Below are positions 52,989-64,000 of a stretch of 64,000 nt of DNA, piece by piece. This DNA is from Alnus glutinosa. Its lineage: Eukaryota; Streptophyta; Magnoliopsida; Fagales; Betulaceae. Numbering within the stretch: the first letter of the stretch is position 1; the number at the start of each line of letters is the position of its first letter. The DNA is taken from the NCBI RefSeq assembly GCF_958979055.1, contig NC_084889.1, positions 5,286,761 through 5,350,760 on the forward strand, written 5' to 3'. Below the pieces are notes generated by a model that worked only from the letters and a program-made list of their open reading frames with translations, searched no databases and was not told where the DNA came from. Both the position numbers and the translations under genes were made by a program.

Positions 52989-53129
52989 ACATGGAATTAA
53001 TTATACTTGTTCATCAAGTTGAAATTCTTGGCGATTACCTCTCCTCCTCTCACTGACACAGACACAGACACGCGTCTTTCACAATCAAAACAAAGAGACC
53101 GATCATCATCATCATCGTCTGAGATACCC
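52989..53129 (+). promoter_or_regulatory. Truncated, TATA-less ADH copy 4 leader
   Basis: Only about 140 bp of ADH-type upstream sequence remains, from GGAATTAATTATACTTG to the ATG. The anaerobic-response-like palindrome is absent. The TATA box and part of the CACAGAGAGA leader are also gone: CTCACTGACAC runs directly into AGACACAGACACGCG. It resembles a deletion between GACAC repeats. Any transcription would have to start from fragment A sequence. Confidence 0.75.
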
Positions 53130-56095
<2,966 letters not shown>

Positions 56096-57768
56096 AACAC
56101 TAGGGAGATTGTGCAAGTGATGGGAAGAGGGCTTTTCTTTTTGGCGTGATGGGGACTTTTAATAAAAAGATTTTGTAGTGTGGTTTATGATTTGTGCAGA
56201 GAGAACAAGCAGTTTTATGTATAAATGAAATTTCACATAAGTTTCCCTTTGCCTTTTTCAATAATATTTTCCAGTTTGTCTCGTATTATGGGAATCTTTA
56301 TGTTTTCTTTTGTGATTATGAAGCTTGTTTCTGCAAATGTATTCACAGGGCATCTCCTTTCCTCTTCATTCCTTACTCTTCCCGATCTCTTCCTAATCCT
56401 TGCATAAAAGGACTAGAGAGCCTCAAACTGGTTAGCAAGTAATGGCTCTGAGTCCAAATGCCCTAGTAAAAAGTTTCGAAATAACAAGTTTTAAGAGAAA
56501 TTAACCCTTCTTAAGTCCAAATTACGACCTCTTTCTTACCGGTAATAGTTTTATTTATTTATTTTTTATTTTTTTCAAAATGCACCGTTTAAGCTTTGTT
56601 TTTTTTAAAAAAAAATTAAAAACGCACCGTTTAACTAAAAGGTAGAGAGGCACGCACGACTTGAAAACTTTGCCGACTTTGTTTTACCATTTTTTTTTGT
56701 TTAAAAATCTGCACCTACTTTAACTTTGCTTTGTGAAAATGACAAGTGAAGCGACAAAGCACCGCACAACTTCATAGGCTTTTGTTTTTTTTTAATTAAA
56801 AAGCAGTAGTTGCTGTGCAGTGGGTGCTCTTAAAATATTCATCTTCCTAATTTTTTTTTATTTTATTTTAGATACATTTTCCTAATTTTATTTAGTAGCT
56901 TAAAAAGCCTTACATCCTATTTATGTAGTACTTGGAGTAATTCTAACCTTTTTTCAACAAGCGAAAGCTGCGAAACTATATCTACCAGAAATAGAAAATA
57001 AATTATAAAGTTTTAATATTTTTATTTTATACTATGTTTAATCACCAATTATTTAAAAGTTTAAACTTATAAAAAAATATTATAAAAACGAAACTAATTT
57101 TTAAGAATTAAGGATGTCCTAACTCTTTGTAAGAGTATTTCTAGATCGACGTATAAACATCGTATTATTCTCTTAGGATTTTTAAAGTTTTATGTGAATT
57201 GAATGAAAATTTATTAGGGATTTGAACTCTTAAAAAATCAATTACTATCGAGCCATGATTGAAGTTTTTTTTTTTTTTTTCTAGAAAAATCCAAAAAAAA
57301 AAATGAAGAAATATGGATAATACACTTTATTGTAAAAGTATCATATATGTGTACAAAAATTATTTTTCAGAATGTTTAAAATAAAGTAAAATTTTATTTT
57401 GCTCAAGTTAAATTCTACATAAAACGATTATTCGTAGCTGGACACAAAATATTTTATTTGTTGAAACTAAATATCTTGTGGCATAGATGAATTTTACAAA
57501 ATATAATTTTTTGTTTAACTTTACTTTTCTTTTCTTTTTTCTCATTCATTAAAAAAGAGAAAAAAAAAAAAAAAATACCCAAACTAAAATTCTAGCTCAG
57601 CCACCCTTTGGCTCTCATTTATATAAGAATGTTTTGTTGTCGAAAAAAAAAAAGGTGAAGAACACACCTTTTGGAGAAAATTTAATTTCACTAACTAATA
57701 ATAAATGACAACGTGCACAAACTTTCAACTTCTTCTTCTTTTTTTTTTTTTTTTCAAAAAAAAAAAAT
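56096..57768. other. ADH copy 4 3' UTR and intergenic DNA
   Basis: 3' UTR with AATAAAAAGATTTTG at about 56161 and ADH-array flank to about 56545. The rest is AT-rich with many A and T homopolymers and no gene. The desaturase 3' end lies at the right edge on the opposite strand. Confidence 0.6.
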
Positions 57769-59081
57769 TTACAATTTGACCTCCCTATTGAAAATCCAGC
57801 TAAACTTGACGCCACGCGGCTCCATCTTCCTTGCCACCTCATCGGCACGCTCCTGCAGCCGCCTAATCCTCGGCGCTAACCCGCACACAAAGTCCTGCGC
57901 GCGTTTTCCCTCGCCGGACAACCCCTCCAGCTTCTGCAATCCCCACCGTCCGACCAGAAACTCCAAAATATCAGAATAGTCGTCCGCAGTATACACGCCC
58001 AGGCGCTGGGCCACTGCCGAGAAGTGCTCGAAGAGGCGTGGGTCCTGCCCGTCGAACATCAGGTGGGCCGGCATGGTGATCTTCTTGCGCATCATGTCCG
58101 CGATGGCCAGCATCGCCCCCGTGGGGTCCACCTCCAGTAGCTTCTCGACTATCATGGCGTAGGCGTTCTCGTGGCGCTTCTCGTCCGATGCAATGGTGCC
58201 GCATATGCGCGCCAGCACGGGATCACCGCCCTCCTTCGCCAGCCGAGCCGTGTTGCCGTGCGAAACGAACGTGGCTCGCTCCTGGAACGACGTGTACACG
58301 TAGCCCAAGTACGGGTTGTTTTCCGTCCTTGGATCCTGTCAACACACGATGTGCGCTATTATCCAAAAACTTGTCTCTTAAACAAAAATGTTCAATAAAT
58401 TATTCATCTGAATAAAAAGAAAAAAAAAAATTATGCTTATTATATATAATATATGTATATATTCACCATGCCCGCTCCAATCAAATACTGCACGGTCCTC
58501 TCAATCAGTAGCATATCAACCCGACCCGAGAGGTACAAATACGTCCTAAGCAAATCCCCGTGCCTGTTCTCCTCAGCGGTCCAGGCCCGAGTCCACACAG
58601 CCCACGGGCTGGTGCTGGCCCCGGTCTCATCCCTGACACCATCAAGCGTGTTGATCATGGTCTGGTACGTGGGCAGCGCGTCCTCCGTGATCATATCACC
58701 CACCAGCACCACAAAGTAGTCGTCGGGCAGCTCGGCCGTCCGATCGCGTAGGGCCCGCACCTGATCGAAGAAATCATCGGATGGGAGTGTGGGGTCAGGG
58801 AGCATGCTGTGGGGTTGCCAGCATTGTTCCACGGGCTTCAGGAGTGGCAGGACACGCTGGGAGGCCCAGCCCTCCAGCGACTTGAACACTTCCGCCTTTT
58901 CAGGTGGCATTGAGTGGGTCTTTTGGTGCCTCAGAGGTGTTGCCACGGCAGAGATTGGTGGTGGGAATCTGACGACCGAGGCGGCGGCTCGTGGCCTGAG
59001 GCGGTGGAGGGTCGGAATTTGGCCACGCGGGTTCCATGCATGACTTTGGGAGCACAAGTTGAAGCACTGTGTGGCCTGCAT
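57769..59081 (-). CDS. Stearoyl-acyl-carrier-protein desaturase-like, plastid
   Basis: Soluble diiron enzyme that introduces a cis double bond into acyl-ACP in the plastid stroma (family knowledge). Two exons, 58467-59081 and 57769-58335, join [14 protein letters not shown] in frame: 393 residues, close to the usual ~396. Donor GTGAAT and acceptor TTGACAG are normal. Residues 1-55 are Ser/Arg-rich and transit-like; the mature part starts near MPPEKAEVF. Diiron motifs are both present: EENRHG (Glu171, His174) and DEKRHE (Glu257, His260). [20 protein letters not shown] is at 119-138. Differences from the housekeeping FAB2-type sequence around [17 protein letters not shown] and [19 protein letters not shown] suggest a divergent isoform (S-ACP-DES6-like?), so chain-length and position specificity are uncertain. 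Confidence 0.92.
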
Positions 59082-59149
59082 GGCTATTTTGGTTTGGTGC
59101 TATTTGTGCTTAAGTGGAGTGTATCACGGCTTCCTACAGTCGCTGTAGT

Positions 59150-59157
59150 TTATTTAT
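59150..59157 (-). promoter_or_regulatory. TATA box of the desaturase gene
   Basis: Complement reads TATAAATA, about 70 bp upstream of the start codon at 59081, a normal distance if the leader is short. Confidence 0.6.
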
Positions 59158-60589
59158 ATGCTGGGAGAGTAATAATTTGGCCTTTCTTCTTTCCATAATT
59201 GCTCATATGCCATTTCAAATACTAAAACATAGTAGTTGATACAGTAAAAGGTAGCAAAGGGCATTACCGTCACTTAGTAGAGTAAAAGTCACCAAGTTGG
59301 AAAAATCGATGCAGTGGATTTGAAAACAAGGGGTGCAGTGGTTTTGCCAGGCTGGGAGAGATATTTATGTGTGATTCTGTGGGTTTCTCGCGATTGCTAA
59401 TTGACACCGCATTTCTTTTGGTAGCATCAATATTCTGTGTTATTAAGGTGAATTTCTTTTAAAAAAAAAAGACAAAAAAAAAAGAATCACGTCAAATACA
59501 TCTCATATAAAAATTAGTAACTTTCATTCTAATAATTTAAAATTAAATAATGCGTTTTGCGTTTGAATCATACGGTATGATTTTTGTTTTTTCACAATTT
59601 ATTCATAATATATTATTTTCACCCTTTTTGTTACATCATAATAAATAAAACATTTTATTTATAGTTTGAAAAAGTGTTTTTATTATGTTTTCTTATATTA
59701 AGAATGTTTTATGTTTGAATTATTTTGTGTTTTGAGAAAGAGAAAACAAAATATAGATAACAAAATTTTTAACAAAAGTAGCCCCGGAGCATAGGCAAGC
59801 CACGTTATTGAAATTTTTTTAAATGACACGACAATATATTTATTATGTGACATTATATAAATTATTAGATAAAACAAAATAAAATATTAACCACGTGTTA
59901 AAATTCCATATGTTGCAGGATCATTGGATAAGCTTTTAAGATACCTCTATTTTTAGGTGATTCTGTATTCTCATTATCGGCTTATATTTATGGACAAAGT
60001 CATTAAATATTTCACCCACATGTCCATATGAAAAAAATATAAAAATATACAAAAAAGTATAAATATAGGCAGTTTTAAATACTGTATTTTTATTTTTCAT
60101 TTTGTCAAAGAAAGGGGAAGCAGATTATTTATCGATTTAAAGGCTCAAAGTATTTTTGATTCGAGCCATCTTAAACATGCATCAGGGTCGTTGGGATTTG
60201 GTCAGGTTGGTCAAACCAAAATTTGGGTTGCACCAGTCTTTGTTGGGTGCAACAAATATAGCCATGTTTGTACTCTACAGATGATTCTTACATGCACCCT
60301 GTGAATTCCTGTTAGTATAAAGTAAAAATTATTTATTTACATTCACATAATTTAGCTAACTCATCAATTTAATAAAGTGGATGATTGGTTAAAAAAAAAA
60401 AAAAATTACTTTGAATTTAAACCAGGAAATTGAGCTGTTTTTTGGATGGAGGGATTTAAACCGGCCAGATCAATCCACTTGGGATTGCTCAGGTTTGATG
60501 GGGAAGATTAGATCGTTTTGGGTGGAGTTAAAAGGCAACCCAATTTTTCAATTATCATAATACACTCCCCCATCAAAGAATTATGGAAG
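59158..60589. other. Intergenic region
   Basis: AT-rich with A/T homopolymers. A CCGCATTTCTTTTGGTAGC word near 59408 resembles sequence at about 52260. No gene, RNA gene or clear repeat boundary was recognised. Confidence 0.5.
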
Positions 60590-60870
60590 GTAATAAGCCT
60601 AAAGCCCTTAACTTGGTTTCAAGAAGGGAGAAAAAAGTGGAGGCTTTAGTGATTGGAATACTTTTGTGAGAGCCATGCAAGTTAGATTTGGGCCAAGTGC
60701 TATGATGAGCCTACGAAATCTTTCACAAAATTAAGGCAAATGGGTTCAGTAGAGGAGTATAACAGTCTGTTTGAAGCCTTAGTTAATAGGGTCTATAGCC
60801 TCTCTGAAGTTTAGAAATTGATTTGTTTTTTTGGGTGGTCTTAAGGATGAATTTGGTAGATGCATATGGA
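60590..60870 (+). pseudogene. Gypsy-type gag relic
   Basis: Reading across one frameshift (near 60698) gives FVRAMQVRFGPSA then YDEPTKSFTKLRQMGSVEEY and FEALVNRVYSLSE, a typical retrotransposon gag (Retrotrans_gag) segment. It then hits a stop at about 60811 before a LKDEFG-like end. No LTRs or pol were found nearby. It is a decayed fragment. Confidence 0.75.
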
Positions 60871-61046
60871 TTAGCTATTATTATGATACTCTGCCCCTGG
60901 CTATCTTCCTTGTGTCCTCCCAATGTTAGGTGATTTTAAAATTATCATTGGATCAAAATTCAATAAAAAATCATTTCAAATTTAATACTGATTTTAAAAG
61001 CCACAAGACATTTGGGAGGACCAAAGAGAATTTCTCGCTAAGGAGA

Positions 61047-61286
61047 TAGGAAGAGATAAATTTAATCATTTAATCATACTTTAAGACTCTCCATCACGTG
61101 TGGGCTCATACTCATTTTTAATAGGTTATGTCCAACACGTAAAATATTTAATTGAAAAGAAAGGTGAATGATGGAGACAAGATTCGAACTCAGGACATCT
61201 GCTCCGATACCATATTAAACTACCAATTGTCCTAAAAATTTAAGCTAATAAGAAGAGGTAAATTTAATCATTTAATCAATATTTTA
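61047..61286 (-). mobile_element. TRIM-like repeat with PBS-like sequence
   Basis: Near-identical ~37-bp direct repeats (AGGAAGAGATAAATTTAATC... at 61047 and AAGAAGAGGTAAATTTAATC... at 61250) flank about 165 bp. The interior holds CTCCGATACCATATTAAAC; its complement contains TGGTATCGGAG, one base from the tRNA-iMet primer-binding consensus. This resembles a tiny terminal-repeat retroelement. It is a common kind of dispersed repeat in eudicots, to my knowledge, but I cannot name the family. Confidence 0.5.
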
Positions 61287-61502
61287 ACAATTAAAATTAA
61301 TTTGAGTCAATCAAACACCTTATAAAGAAATAAGACACTGTTTAGTTGCAAGTTTTATTAATTTTTTCAGTTGCTGCTGGGCTGCAACTTTTATTCTTAA
61401 GAGCAAGAGAAATAAAATAAAATAATCACGAACTTATTACATAATAATTTGCAATATATGCTCAGATTGATGAGGGATATTATTCGTGTAATTGACGTGT
61501 GA

Positions 61503-62132
61503 TCAATTAGCCTTGTGTTCAAGGTGGTGGTGATCTGAAGAAGATGTTCCCCCCTCAAGGGTGCCAGCTGATTTGCCCTCTGCAGACTTAGCATGCAAAC
61601 CTTCACCAAACTTCTCGTTCTTCTTAATCACTTCATCAATATGCACATCATCCTCAATTGACAATATCACAGCCTGAGATCCATGGGGCCCCTCTATGAT
61701 AGCCTCATTGACCTTCCTGTGTTCATCGACGTGAATGATGTCGGTTTCTTCAACTGTCTTCTTCTTTCTCCTCTTAATGCAACAAAAGACAGCAGCTGCA
61801 AGGAATGCAAGGAAGAAAAGACCTCCAAATGAGATGAACACAATGACTATTACTGTGGGATTGTTGTTTGGTGACGGTGCAGGCGGTGGAGGGCGCACAT
61901 GAGGTGGCGGCAGAGGGTGCACATGAGGTGGCGGCGGAGGGCGTACATGAGGAGGTGGTACATGAGGAGGTGGTGGAGCAAAAGGGTGAGATGGGGGTGG
62001 TGGCGGTGGCGACCTTGAGGGACTGGGCGGCTTTGCTGCCGGAGGTGGCGGCTTAAAGGGGTGAGGAGGTGGTGGTTGGAAAGTGTGGGGTGGTGGAGGG
62101 AAGTAGAAGTATTTGGTCTGGGGAGAGTCCAT
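61503..62132 (-). CDS. TED7: TED7-like proline-rich membrane protein
   Basis: Single-exon, 209-residue protein of the TRACHEARY ELEMENT DIFFERENTIATION-RELATED 7 type. In that family it is a plasma-membrane protein needed for secondary wall formation in xylem vessels, reported to interact with cellulose synthase subunits. Residues 1-92 are Pro/His-rich (PPPPHTFQPPPPHPF, PPHVRPPPP). A single hydrophobic helix spans about 93-118 (IVIVFISFGG ... AVFCC), then basic RRKKK at 121-125. The conserved acidic cytosolic tail has ETDIIHVDEHRKV (129-141), GPHGSQAV and SIEDDVHIDEVIKKNEK. The Ser/His-rich C-terminus ends HLEHKAN. There is no classical signal peptide. The family match is by sequence flavour of the tail. 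Confidence 0.85.
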   Translation of the reverse strand: MDSPQTKYFYFPPPPHTFQPPPPHPFKPPPPAAKPPSPSRSPPPPPPSHPFAPPPPHVPPPHVRPPPPPHVHPLPPPHVRPPPPAPSPNNNPTVIVIVFISFGGLFFLAFLAAAVFCCIKRRKKKTVEETDIIHVDEHRKVNEAIIEGPHGSQAVILSIEDDVHIDEVIKKNEKFGEGLHAKSAEGKSAGTLEGGTSSSDHHHLEHKAN

Positions 62133-62202
62133 GTTGATGTCAATACAGATAGTATGAATTTGAATGATTTGAGTTGTGGAGAATGGGGAAGCATTGAGTG
62201 TC

Positions 62203-62210
62203 TATTTATA
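62203..62210 (-). promoter_or_regulatory. TATA box of the TED7-like gene
   Basis: Complement reads TATAAATA within CTCCCTATAAATAGACAC, about 70 bp upstream of the start codon at 62132. Confidence 0.75.
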
Positions 62211-63506
62211 GGGAGTATTTGGTTTGCCATTTTTGTGATAATCTATTGCGAGTTTTTAGTGACTTGACTCCCATTCTAAGATTTGGGATTGGCTTGTTTG
62301 CATTGGAAAACACTTCTCAAAAGTTTTTTTTTCCATTTCTTTGGCACAAGATACTGAGATTGGATAGGGATCTGTAACCTTATTAATATCAATGATGACA
62401 ACAGTAGCTGTAAGAAGAAACGAAAAAGACTCTCATAAAGGACCATAAATAGACGTACCCTGTGTCTCAGCCAATCTGGGAGCAAAACCCTACCAAAGAG
62501 CTCTGTACAGACCTTTTAGACATTACAATGGCCTTAAGATTATTGGAATGAATTAGTAGTTGTCCCTTTAATTACACGATAACAAAGAAAAAAATTTGGT
62601 TGTATTATATGTTACAGTCATCTTGTGAAAATGATGGCGCTTTAAATTAGTAGTCATATTCACATAGGAGAATATAACAAACCAAAGGAAGTTTTGCGTA
62701 AGCCTTGGCCTTTATAAATTGACCAAATCGTGAAAGGGTTCAAAATTGTGTGCGTCATGGAGTAACGAGGTAAGCACTTCTTCTTTTTTTTCAATTTTTT
62801 ATTTTTTATTTATCTTAAAGTTCTCTCTTCATTCTTTGTACAAGTTTAGTCACAAATCCACTGATTAGACATTGAAAAGTACCAAGGTCAAGTGTTACTC
62901 CTTCCCTAATTAAGATGAAGGTCTTGATCAGTCTTAGCTGTAAAGAAATCAATAAGGTATTATAATTTGGCCCCCCCAAAAAAATAAAAAATAAAAAAGA
63001 AGAGACATTGACAAGCAACTAGAACAAAATAATTTTTATTTTTTCCTTTGGTTCATCTCACTGTATCAAACCAACCGGCTAGATACCTCTACAAATACAT
63101 GGAAGAATAATGCTTCAGGACTTCACAAGTACGAGTTCTCATACAAATTTAATTTCTAACAGCCATAGTTGCTGACATGCAACATGCAGTTTCATGAATC
63201 ATCTCAAACTTTGCTTTTTCTTTCCCCTTTGTTTTTTGGTTCAATCGGTAATCCTTCCCCTTAAACTCTCATTCCCTGATATGAGCGGGATTAAAGCACA
63301 GATCTTTAGCAACCACCATCCCAAACTCGCTTGAGCTCTTCGGCGACCGGCATTGAAAAAATAAACAGACAGATGGGTAAAGAACAAGAGAGCCAGCACA
63401 GCTTTTTCATCAACTCAACTACCATAACTGAGAAATAGAGTGAACGAAGAAGTTTGGACCAATATACTGGAGGCAAGAGAAGAAAACAATCTTGGAACTT
63501 CTATTG
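62211..63506. other. Intergenic region between TED7-like and TBL genes
   Basis: Mixed AT-rich sequence. The right part (about 63050-63506) is presumably the 3' UTR of the minus-strand TBL gene. Short frames (62276-62485, 62815-63018) have no recognisable content. Confidence 0.5.
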
Positions 63507-63804
63507 TTAAGTGAAGGAAACCCCACTGTTGGACAGCAGATATGAGAAAATAATTTCATTCCATGTATCAGGTACACCAGGTAGACACCAGTGGCTACAA
63601 TCAGGCACAGACGGATGGTCACTCCAAGTACCCAAATGAGCGTCGCTCCGGAATGCCCCCATTGGTGTAACATGCAGAACTGTTACGGGATCTGTCATTT
63701 TCTTCACAACCTTGATTATGATGTCTGAAATTAGGCTTCGGTCCCTCCCATGAGATCTTGATGATGGGCGTTTACTCACTTTGCAAGAATTCCGGTTACG
63801 GCCA
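63507..63804 (-). CDS. TBL/PMR5-family polysaccharide O-acetyltransferase, last exon
   Basis: C-terminal 98 residues of a TRICHOME BIREFRINGENCE-LIKE protein; these are Golgi type II membrane enzymes that O-acetylate wall polysaccharides. The exon starts after an acceptor (complement CTTTGCCAG) at 63804 with the third base of a split codon. It contains GRDRSLISDIIIKVVKKM, TVLHVTPMGAFRSDAHLG and the family's DxxH motif in DCSHWCLPGVPDTWNE, and ends NSGVSFT-stop. The GDS-bearing N-terminal part must lie beyond the right edge. The subfamily is not determined. Confidence 0.88.
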
Positions 63805-64000
63805 CTGGCAAAGATACAGAAAACACTTTCATCAGTCCAGAATTTATGGAAAGATACAAGTGGGATTAGTACTAGTTCGCAGCTCAAGAAGCCTTAAAAG
63901 CTATTCAAGAGAATAAGCTATATAAACAAAAGTATCCAATTCCAAACTAGCACCCCATTTGAACCTGTTATATAAACAAACGGATTTTAAGGTTAATGGG
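63805..64000 (-). other. Intron of the TBL/PMR5 gene (probable)
   Basis: Sequence upstream of the acceptor at 63805, T-rich on the coding strand as expected before an acceptor. No coding segment was recognised before the window ends. Confidence 0.5.

Noticed and set aside
57971..59198. Plus-strand and alternative frames over the desaturase
   Set aside because: GC-rich shadows of the exons; the minus-strand frame has the family motifs and splice sites.
61850..62267. Other frames over the TED7-like gene (both strands)
   Set aside because: Compositional shadows of the proline-rich coding region.

Overview
This is a plant nuclear window, most likely from a woody eudicot. The signs are multi-exon genes with GT-AG introns, class-P alcohol dehydrogenase genes with the plant ten-exon layout, a plastid acyl-ACP desaturase, a TED7-like xylem protein, a PMR5/TBL-type wall acetyltransferase, AT-rich intergenic DNA, and abundant plant LTR, LINE, hAT and MITE elements. 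A Fagales- or rosid-like source is only a guess from protein flavour.

Positions 1-56,400 are a tandem array of alcohol dehydrogenase (ADH1-type) genes on the + strand. Four copies (5452-8420, 16446-19127, 42271-45314, 53130-56095) each splice into an uninterrupted 380-residue protein. Each has ten exons of identical length, and intron 2 has a GC donor. The repeat unit also carries a plastid-transit-like exon fragment ('fragment A', ATGs at 1447, 10801, 19626 and 52640), an AT-rich spacer, a GC-rich MITE-like block and the ADH promoter. A fifth unit survives only as an ADH promoter stub (about 10,500-10,626) joined directly to fragment A. Copies 1-3 keep an anaerobic-response-like module (GCCCC plus head-to-head AAACC/GGTTT, weakened in copy 2) and a TATA box. 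Copy 4 has lost both: its short leader is joined to fragment A DNA.

Unit 3 was split by nested retroelements. An old non-autonomous LTR element (22347-40707, minus strand, 581/582-bp LTRs, TSD from ggaat) holds a 16-bp and a 62-bp minisatellite. Its 22347-33294 LTR was in turn interrupted by a very young LTR element (22590-32951, minus strand, LTRs 3425/3390 bp, TSD acagt). The young element carries no gag or pol. Its one substantial internal ORF is antisense and encodes a 176-residue coiled-coil protein (27097-27627); this is the most unusual object in the window. Other units were hit by an hAT element with an 8-bp TSD, several foldback MITEs, a 1.1-kb LINE-like retroposon with a 17-bp TSD, and a decayed L1-type LINE (46237-52225).

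From 56.4 kb to the end the window is ordinary genic DNA on the minus strand. It holds a two-exon stearoyl-ACP desaturase-like gene (57769-59081), relics of a gypsy gag and a TRIM-like repeat, a single-exon TED7-like gene (61503-62132), and the last exon of a TBL/PMR5 gene (63507-63804) that continues beyond the window.
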